Below the pieces are notes generated by a model, which saw only the letters and a program-made list of their open reading frames with translations, made no database searches and was not told the origin of the DNA. 64,000 bases of DNA, taken from Pseudo-nitzschia pungens. Its lineage: Eukaryota; Bacillariophyta; Bacillariophyceae; Bacillariales; Bacillariaceae. The stretch covers positions 1,426,001 to 1,490,000 of the forward strand of contig CM074769.1 of the NCBI GenBank assembly GCA_037355855.1, written 5' to 3'. Positions 56,531 to 64,000 of the stretch are shown here, piece by piece. The position numbers were made by a program, and so were the translations under genes. Numbering within the stretch: the stretch's first letter is position 1; every line of letters starts with the position of its first letter.

Positions 56531-56938
56531 AGCGGCGGCAACCCGCGTGCCGGCAGCAGCAACGACAACGACGCATTTTTTATTCGAAAACAATACTAAT
56601 AATAATCATAATATAATATAATACTATTTATTGATATAATTATAAGAATAAAGCAACATCTTTTTGAACTTCTATTACTATTCATATTACTATTGAATAT
56701 AATAATATGAATAATAATAGTTTGATGCAATCCCTTGCCGACCAAAAAACATTGCCGAATTCACGCCGATTGATGGATTTGTACACTATTGGTATGTCAG
56801 TTTCTTTTGAAAAAATATTCATTGGTTGTCGTCTCTCTGCACTCGCTCGGTGGGTGACCGAATGCCACGATGGATTAGGATGGTTATCATTGTTGTTGTT
56901 GTCTTTGTTTTTGCTATCGTGCACGTACCCTGCTGTCC
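56531..56938. other. Intergenic DNA between convergent 3' ends
   Basis: Very AT-rich (ATAATAATCATAATATAATA at about 56596), probably holding both 3' ends. No gene seen. Confidence 0.5.
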
Positions 56939-59900
56939 TTATAAAATCTTGACATTCTCATCAAACGTAACCGCCAAATGGTCTCCCATATCGATCAACT
57001 GATGCGACGACTCCACTCGAACCATGCCTTCGCCAGACTGCTCCGCGTGCGAAAAGGGCGTCACGCCGTCCTCGACCCACTGGTCTTCCAGCGCCTTCAA
57101 TTGGAAGGGTTTCGGCAGGACCCAGTTCGCACCGCAGTTTCGGAAGTGGTCCACGTCCTCGGACATGACGTTTCCAGTGACCCCGGCAATGTAGGAGGAG
57201 CACCCCATCTTCCGCATGAGCTGGCAGGCATCGGGGCCGTTCATGACCGGCATCTCGTAGTCGAGGAGGATGCAGTCGTAGAATTTTCCATTCGCCATGG
57301 CTTCCTTGACCATCGCCACGGCTTCTTCGCCGTTGCACGCTCCCTCGGTAGTGTGTCCGTTGCGTTCCAGCAAGCGCTGGCACAGCTTGCGATTGGTGAC
57401 CGAGTCGTCCACTACCAGCACACGAAAGTGCGGGATGGTGAATTCTTCGTACTCCAATCCATTTTCTTCGTCGGACAAGTGTTCCATGTATTCCGTCGAA
57501 AGCGCCTTGCTTTGCCTGTGTCCGGGTGACATCTCGTTTGGCAGTGTGGGATTATTGTCCAAATAGAGAGCCGTGCAGAGCGTGAAGGTAGTGCCTCGAC
57601 CAAGACCCTTGGAGGAACAAGTGAGGGTCCCGCCGTGCTCGAGAACAATCCCCCGGGCAATATTCAGCCCCAGTCCACTGCCCCCACCGGCTTGGAGCTT
57701 GTTGCGATCGAATTGGGTGCCGTCCTCGAACACAGTGTCGACTTGCTCTTGGGTCATTCCCGCACCCTCGTCGATCACTTCCACCGAAATATTCCCTACC
57801 TTGGTGACCTCGGCCAGTATGTCCTTGTGCAAGGACACATTCTCCTGTTTTTGTTTGCGTTCCGGGAGCAAATCCACAGAGACTCGAATCGTCATGCGGC
57901 TGTTTTCTTTCGAAAACTTTAGCCCGTTCGATATGAGGTTGCGGAAGACCTGAATCAATCGGATCTTGTCTCCCACCACCTTGCAATTGTTGAGCATCTT
58001 GGTGGGCAAATCCGACGCCTTGAGGGGAGGACGATTCGCGATGAGTTCCTCGACACCATTTCCGTTGGTCTCGTTCTCGTTCTCCCACAATTCCGACGAC
58101 ATGAGTGGAGAAAAATCCATTTCCAGCGATACCAGTTTTTCCTTGGCGGACACTTGGAATTCTTCGACCGTTTTTTCCAACGCGCTCCACATGTTGATGA
58201 GAGACAGCTCCAGCGACAACGTTCCCATCTGGATCTTGTCGTAGTTGAGCAAATCGCTCAGAACCCCGACCGCCGCATCCGCGTTCTGAAAGACCTGGCC
58301 GGACAAGTTCATCCATTCTTCCAGCATGTCTCGTTTGACCACTACAACGTCTTCCTTCTCCTCGCCGTTGTTGCTCTTGCCCTTGTTGCTGCCGTTGGGA
58401 CCCTGGTTGCCGTCCTCCTCCGACAAAGACACGGCCATGTCGTTCTGCAGGAGTGTCAGTCCCATGCAGACCGTGTTGAGCGGCGTCCGAACCTCGTGCG
58501 AGACGAAGCGGACGAATCGGCGCTTGGCCTCCAAAAGCTTTTCCTTGGAATCGAATTCCTTGCGGACGCAGTAATCGTAGGACACAAAGAGCAAGCTGGT
58601 AAAGATCATGATGGCGACGCTGATGAGGCAGGCCCGAACCGGCACGGAAACACGCTCGTCGGATGCTTCTGCTTCGCCGCCCATGATGCGGCCAACCTTC
58701 TCGACAAAGACATCGGTGGCGTAAACGTCCATAAAGTACTCGACGCTTCCGTCCATGAAGAGGCCGTCCGTGATGGACAGATTCAGGCGGCGAAAGTTGC
58801 CATTGTTCTCACCCTGGAGGTATTCGAGGTCGTCAAAGGGGACCCATTCGTCGTCCGGAGTGCATTCGATCATCTCCTCCTCCTTCGTTAGGTAGTATGT
58901 TCGGGTAAAGGTGTGGTGTTTGACGCAGGTGTGGGTTCGGTTTCCGACGTACTTGGCCTTGCCTTCCTCAATGTTGTAGGTGTGTTCCTTCCCCGTGCTG
59001 GTGTGGATGACCACCCGGATTCCGGAAACGTCGGGTTCAAAGGCTTGCTCCAGGAGTTCGTACCAAATCTGTTTGTGGAGAATGAAACCGGTAAGCTGAA
59101 ACCAAAGCAAATAATAAAAAGGAAAAGAATCCCACAGGTGGGGGCAAGCAAACAATAAGTTAGAGGCGGTTTCGTTTCGCTTCATGGTTTTGGTGCCACC
59201 AAGCCACCAATCAATCCATAAAAAGTCAAACCCTTGCGAAATACAGTACAAGACAAGACAATCCAACTCGACGAGACGATCGCAAGGAGACAAACCAAAC
59301 CAAACACATCAAACCGAAACAAAAAGCCAAACCCAACCCAACTCGACGCTGCTCGACTCACCGTTGTGTTGTCGTCGCGGGGATAAATGGGACTAAAGGT
59401 GATCCCAGCCGGACCGGTCTGAATGTCCTTGGCGTTGGTGCGCTGCCACAGCATGTCGGTGATGCTCCCGCAGTAGGTGGAGGTGTCCGTTCGTTCCTCG
59501 GAGCACCGGATAATGTCGTGTACCACACTGGCGCGATTGGCCTCGAACATGACGTCGAGCATCAAAGAGGTGTGGAAGCCAAAATTCGACTGGACGAAGG
59601 GGACCATGATGTGGTCGGGATTGGGGATTCCGTGGGCGGACCGGTTCGACAGGATGGGATACCGAAAGTCGTCCCACAGCTTGTTGTTGACAGCATCGTA
59701 TCCGTAGCCGAACATGCCCTTTCCAAAAGCGGAGTGTCCCGTCACGTTGGGATAGCCCCATTGGTCCCAGAGGTCGAAGTAGTAGTCCTCAAAGTCCTTC
59801 TGTTGACCGCCGACGCTGCTGTCGCCGTATCCCCGGACGATCGTACAGAAACTGAGCGAACCCTGGGTCACCACCTGAAGGCTCGACGAAATTGGCTCGT

Positions 59901-60426
59901 AGCCCTCCATGTACACAAAGGGCCACTCGGAAGCGTCCGGATTGGCCGTCCCCATCATCAACGCCAGGGCATCGGTTGACTTTTTCTTTCGCTCCATGAC
60001 CCAACCGACGCTGGACTCGGCCTTGGTGGCGATCGAGTCGAAGCGATCCCTGGCGAGCCGGGTCTCGGCGGTCTTGATGAGCTTGTACGAGGTGTAGCCA
60101 AAAAGGACCGCGCAACCCACCAGAACCACCGCCAGGGCCGTCCGGGCGAGGCCGATGGTCTGCTTTCGCTTGCGGGTCTGGGCGGTCATGGGGCTGCTGG
60201 CGTGGCTGCTGTTGGTGGTGCTGCGGTGCGCGGTGCTGAGGCCGGTGCTCTTGGTTCCGCTGCTGACGCTGGTTTTTCGGGAGCTGTTTTTGTTTTGTTT
60301 CGCGTTCTCCTGGCGGTCCTTGCTGCCCGCTCGGAAGGACTTGCTCCATTCGATCATCTGGTGGAAGGAACCCGAGGAGCTGGAGCGGGAGTTGACGGAA
60401 GATCGGGACACGAGGTTCTCGGTCAT
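56939..60426 (-). CDS. Membrane hybrid histidine kinase with receiver domain
   Basis: Exons 60426-59362 and 59095-56939 are joined over a 266-bp intron (GTGAGT...TTTCAG) to give 1073 residues. A Ser-rich cytosolic N-terminus precedes helix 1 (about 91-111) and an outer sensor part of about 390 residues (FVYMEGYEPISSSLQVV, GHSAFGKGMFGYGYDAVNN). Helix 2 lies at about 506-530 (CLISVAIMIFTSLLFVSY). The kinase core has the phospho-accepting His in RFVRFVSHEVRTPLN (about 556), N box RVFRNLISNGLKFS, G1 DEGAGMTQEQ and G2 GSGLGLNIARGIVLEHGG. The receiver has VLVVDDSVTNRK, the phospho-Asp in CILLDYEMPVMNG (about 969) and the Lys in WVLPKPFQ. All catalytic residues are present. The sensor lies between two helices as in CHASE-type receptors, but I cannot assign it to CHASE. 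No phosphotransfer partner is nearby. Confidence 0.9.
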
Positions 60427-62300
60427 GATGATGATCTATTGTATTGCTTGGTTGATTGATATTACTGATATTGAATTGCTTGGTATAGCTTGGTTGGTTA
60501 CCGATAGTTCTTGGTGCCAATCCGCCGGTTCAAAGTCGATGTGATGGAAAGCTTTTGTTGATTGGTGTTGGTGTTGGAGCGACTACGACAGCGACTTCAA
60601 ATCAGGTCGTGGTCCGGTGGACTTTCGATTGACGTGTCGATCGGAAGCTGTTTGTCTTCGAAGCCCTCGGACGCTGCGTTACTTGATTCCTGCAAACGAG
60701 AATACAGGTACGAGTGCCGTGCGAGTACTGCTTGTTGTCACGAAATCTGACAGAGAACGAACGGATCACAATCACACACGTTTCGTGTTGGATATGTTGT
60801 GTGTTGCCGCAATCGGATGATGATGTTGTTAACTCGGTTGCTCCGAACAGAGAATTCTGGTACAATAGCACGAACTCAATACCGGAATTTGGATACAATT
60901 ATTTTTCTTGTGTCTCGTATCCGCAGTGCTTTGTTGGAATGTTAATTAAAAATGCAGCGAGGAGCGAGATGCAAGAGAATAATATTATGTGTCTAATATG
61001 GTGCATGCGTGGTTGCCAGAAAACAGAGAACAAAAGAATGCTTTTCTTGACAATGATGTGCTGTTGTTTCTGCAATTGCTTCTCATGCATCGACCGAACA
61101 TCAAAAGGAGCAAAAACTATTGTTTTTAAAGATTGAACTTCGTTTTGTACAAGTAAGGTAACCGTAACTTACTGTACCACTGTACGATCAATCACCAATA
61201 TTTGGATTTCGTCGATAAAACGTAGACGGACAGTACTATTCCTACTGTATGGAGCCGTTTGGAAAGAGGAGGAAAATTACAAATTACATTATGTCACCAA
61301 ATCCGGGAAGAAAGGTTCAGAATAGTCAAAGTTTTATCCGAGAAGAACCAGCTTGTTTCTGTTTCTGTGTCAAAAGGGCAATTACGTGGATCCTTCTGGG
61401 CGAACCATTCATGGGACTGATACTTCGAGTTTTCGAAGGACGGAATACGTACATCTATCTTTTCAGTCATTACTTCAATTGTCATGACTGATCTGGCAGA
61501 TGCCTTAGGTTCTTTTATCCCGCTTAAAATATATTGACGATGGAAGGTTAAATCCAATGATAATAACTGTTGAAACGTTAAGTACTTTATCCATCAATTC
61601 AGGTTCGTAGTTGCGGGGCTACGGCTTTTTTCCGTGGCATGCATGCATGATTCATTGATTTTGGATAACAAGCGGTAAGATTACTGCAGCAAGTCGATGA
61701 CGAACGTTGTAAAAAATACTTCGTAATTGTATTCCGTGCATGATAAAACTTCTTCTTCGTTTGTGTCGGGGAGGGATGTTGAAGCAATACCGGTAGCCTC
61801 ATCGGGCAATTACACAACCCTGTTTGCGAACATGGACGGTCCCGTTTCGCTTTTTGCATACGAGTAAGAACTTGAACTTGTACATACTCGTTCGATATTA
61901 TCGAACCAAAAGAAAATAATATCATTTCCGTGCATCCGTAAAGCCAACACAGTGAGATTTATGACAATATATTGGTACTACTAGTAACCTTACTGATACC
62001 AGGGGTGATAATAGACAGGGGTGCGTGAAAAAAAATTACCCATGCGTGCACAAATAACAAAAACTGTCCTCATTTTTCTTCGCTATATTTATTTTTAACT
62101 AACACTAGTTAAAATACCTTAACTTCAGATAGTAATAACTCCATCAAAAATCAATCCTAATCTATATTTCAAATATCTGCATTATGTTTTAAACTCTTTT
62201 GAAACAAGAATATTCAATAAAAATGAGGTTTTGAAAAAGTCTAAAGTCATCTATTACTGATACAAAGTTGAAGGCCATTTTTAGGCTCCCACATTGTTTG
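60427..62300. other. Gene-poor region upstream of the histidine kinase
   Basis: Frames of up to 140 codons (60714-61136 +) look random. TAACCTTA lies at 61985. The first few hundred bases should hold the kinase promoter. GATTGATATTACTGATATTG is just upstream of its start. Confidence 0.5.
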
Positions 62301-62536
62301 TATACCAATAGCACCGCCGGCAGTCGATCACTCCCACATCGAAGTTCTTCTATACTTTGCGGCGCCGGTCGACTTCAATTCCACCATCTGGATGTCCAAG
62401 GGTTTCTAGTGTACCTATGTTTGATATCCACCAATGGAGATGAATATAATCGAATCCCACAAGTGTTCGATACTTAGCTGTGGGATTGACATGGGAGTGA
62501 CATGGGAGTGATCAACTGCCGGCGCTATTGGAGTAC
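62301..62536. repeat. Short inverted-repeat (MITE-like) element
   Basis: Left arm TATACCAATAGCACCGCCGG continuing CAGTCGATCACTCCCACATC (62301-62340) matches the reverse complement of the right arm at about 62490-62536, where CATGGGAGTGATCAACTGCC is followed by GGCGCTATTGGAGTAC. The right arm has a second copy of GACATGGGAGT. The middle of about 150 bases has no coding frame. A non-autonomous DNA element is the simplest reading, but no target duplication was found. Confidence 0.6.
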
Positions 62537-63023
62537 AATCGAAAACCTGCTATTACTACAAATAAACAAATAAACCAAAGCAACTCTAATTCATTATTTC
62601 TATTTTCCCAAATTGCTAAAGCAATCCTCCACTAAACAACCACTAAGAAATAGAACCAAATTGACAATCAACAATGGTGGTGTACTCAACAATCGACTGG
62701 TGGAGACGCGACACCATGGTGGAATCATTGAATTGTTGAATTCCCATCGTTGTCAGCGAAATCAGAAGCAGTTTGAAAAATAACTTTCCGAGGTCAATTT
62801 TCCAGCAAAAAAAAGGCTCAAACACACTCTCAATGCAAGGATTGCTCTGGACAAGAAAACACTTAATTCTCTTTCTTTGTTGATGACTCACCAGCATCGA
62901 TTCCAACTGGACCACTTTGTAACACTCTATTACATCAAGACGCAACAATGGACAATCGGTTCGACACGTGGATTATGTACTGCAAAACAATAGCCTAGCA
63001 CAGCCAAGATAAAATCAATACAG
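62537..63023. other. AT-rich DNA, no gene seen
   Basis: A 101-codon minus frame (62643-62948) is open but has no recognisable features. Confidence 0.45.
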
Positions 63024-63162
63024 CGGGGGAACAGCAAGCAGCAGCAACGCATCAACCCTCCAATATACTACGGAGGGAAAACAAGCAGCAGCAAGCAGCG
63101 ATGTGTCGATATACTACAGGGGGGACAGCAAGCAACAGCAAGCAGCGACGCATTGATATCGA
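63024..63162 (+). repeat. Three imperfect tandem copies of a 46-bp unit
   Basis: Copies start near 63024, 63072 and 63118. Each has a G-run, then ACA(A)GCAAGCA(G/A)CAGCAA(GCAGC)G, then a CATTGAT/TGTCGAT-type stretch; the first two end ATATACTAC. Confidence 0.75.
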
Positions 63163-63462
63163 TCAATCCATTTGCTCACGATTGCTGTTGCAGAGAAAGC
63201 AACATCATGGAAGGCCAAAAGCCCGTAAAGTAAGTTGCGAACACCAAAAAAGAGATTTTCTGAAGAGTTTAGGAAGGCACTCAAACATGGGGTTTCCACT
63301 GAGAAAACAGCATACTTTTTAAGAGGTTGTAACAATTTCTCTACTACAGAATAATTTTTTGGCACCTTCCCCGCACACTCGAGGCGCACCCACTTTTTGG
63401 CAAGGCTGGTGCCGATCAATGCAGCAACAACAATCGCCAAAACTCTGCTACTCCAATTTGTT

Positions 63463-63560
63463 TGATTTGAGCTTGCTCCAGTGTATTCAAGCCTTGATCC
63501 AATTTATTTACGCTTGATCCAGTGTATTTAAGCTTACTCCAATTTTTTTATATGCTGGTC
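63463..63560 (+). repeat. Degenerate tandem repeat of CTTGATCCAGTGTATTTAAG
   Basis: Four to five copies of a unit of about 22 bases: CTTGCTCCAGTGTATTCAAG, CTTGATCCAATTTATTTACG, CTTGATCCAGTGTATTTAAG, CTTACTCCAATTTTTTTATA. Confidence 0.75.
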
Positions 63561-63670
63561 CAGTTTTTTTGTAATTTCCTGCAGCCTTTGGGGCATTTTA
63601 TTTTTTTCCCGCAGCCACCAGTTTTTTTTTCAAATATGGTGTCTGCGGGAATTTTTTTTGTTTCCCTCAG

Positions 63671-63741
63671 CTGCAGGAGCGTTTTTTGCTTCTGCGGGAG
63701 CGTTTTTTGCTTCTGCGGGAGCGTTTTTTGCTTCTGCGGGA
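63671..63741 (+). repeat. 21-bp tandem repeat
   Basis: Three nearly identical copies of CTGCGGGAGCGTTTTTTGCT plus T (63671, 63692, 63713) and a partial fourth. The unit is 21 bases, so frames through it are open on both strands. The short Ala/Lys or Gln/Lys repeat proteins predicted from it are not supported as genes. Confidence 0.9.
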
Positions 63742-64000
63742 ATTTCTTCATTTTTTCCCCTTAAATGTAGTTTCGATTCCCTCAACACATGTTTTTTGGA
63801 GGAACAACTGTAGGAAATTATGATTTCCCGCAGACTCAATCGGTTAGAACATTCCAAAGCCACGTGTTTTTTGTTCCATCCCCTGTTACGGTCTAGAGTA
63901 GAAATACACGATAAGAGTATTTTAAAGATGAAAGATTAATAAAATTGTGTTATAAAAGAGAATGGTTGAATACTTTACGAGATGGGAATGATTCCTTGAG

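Noticed and set aside
63548..63863. Possible repeat peptides across the 21-bp tandem repeat
   Set aside because: A 21-bp unit stays open in every frame; no start context or domain supports a gene.

Overview
The window is nuclear DNA of a photosynthetic stramenopile, most likely a pennate diatom. Several proteins begin with a signal peptide followed by the diatom ASAFAP-type plastid motif (Phe just after the cleavage site). One gene carries the diatom-abundant DUF6824 domain, another resembles the diatom photosystem II extrinsic protein Psb31, and introns are few, short (135-505 bp) and GT-AG. Genes are single-transcript units on both strands separated by 0.3-3.5 kb; nothing resembles an operon.

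Layout. 1-2.5 kb: intergenic, with a foldback/MITE-like element (850-1669). 2.5-4.5 kb: secreted Gln/Tyr-rich single-pass membrane protein. 8-9.6 kb: plastid-directed protein with three tandem NTF2-like (SgcJ/EcaC-type) domains. 10.6-11.2 kb: broken unidentified gene. 11.4-15.1 kb: low-complexity protein with a degenerate J domain. 17.3-18.7 kb: FSH1-type serine hydrolase, frame-broken. 19.2-20 kb: unknown protein. 21.6-23.8 kb: DUF6824 protein. 24.9-25.8 kb: 5'-truncated non-LTR retrotransposon with a 20-bp target duplication. 26.4-27.9 kb: plastid SET-domain methyltransferase. 28-30.7 kb: AT-rich gene-poor DNA. 30.7-32.9 kb: divergent pair of plastid genes (unknown single-TM protein; Psb31 candidate). 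35.5-38 kb: SnoaL-like domain behind a long low-complexity tail. 38.9-40.3 kb: acidic-repeat membrane protein. 41.5-42.2 kb: coatomer zeta. 43.6-47 kb: NPRL3/GATOR1 subunit. 48.7-51.1 kb: GT31-like glycosyltransferase joined to a sulfotransferase-like tail. 51.7-53.9 kb: lumenal CtpA protease. 54.8-56.5 kb: plastid 3-isopropylmalate dehydrogenase. 56.9-60.4 kb: hybrid histidine kinase. 60.4-64 kb: gene-poor, repeat-bearing.

Functionally there is a plastid group (NTF2-like triple protein, SET methyltransferase, the 31-kb single-TM protein, Psb31-like, CtpA, LeuB) and a cell-management group (COPZ trafficking, NPRL3 nutrient signalling, histidine-kinase signalling, Golgi glycan modification).

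The most unusual signal is a shared defect. In seven loci (10.6, 17.7, 22.2, 27.7, 31.0, 32.6 and 56.0 kb) the conserved protein can be read to its end only by skipping one base. All nine events seen are +1 and none is -1, while about 22 kb of other long coding sequence is clean. This is either an insertion-type assembly error or a biological feature, and transcripts would decide.
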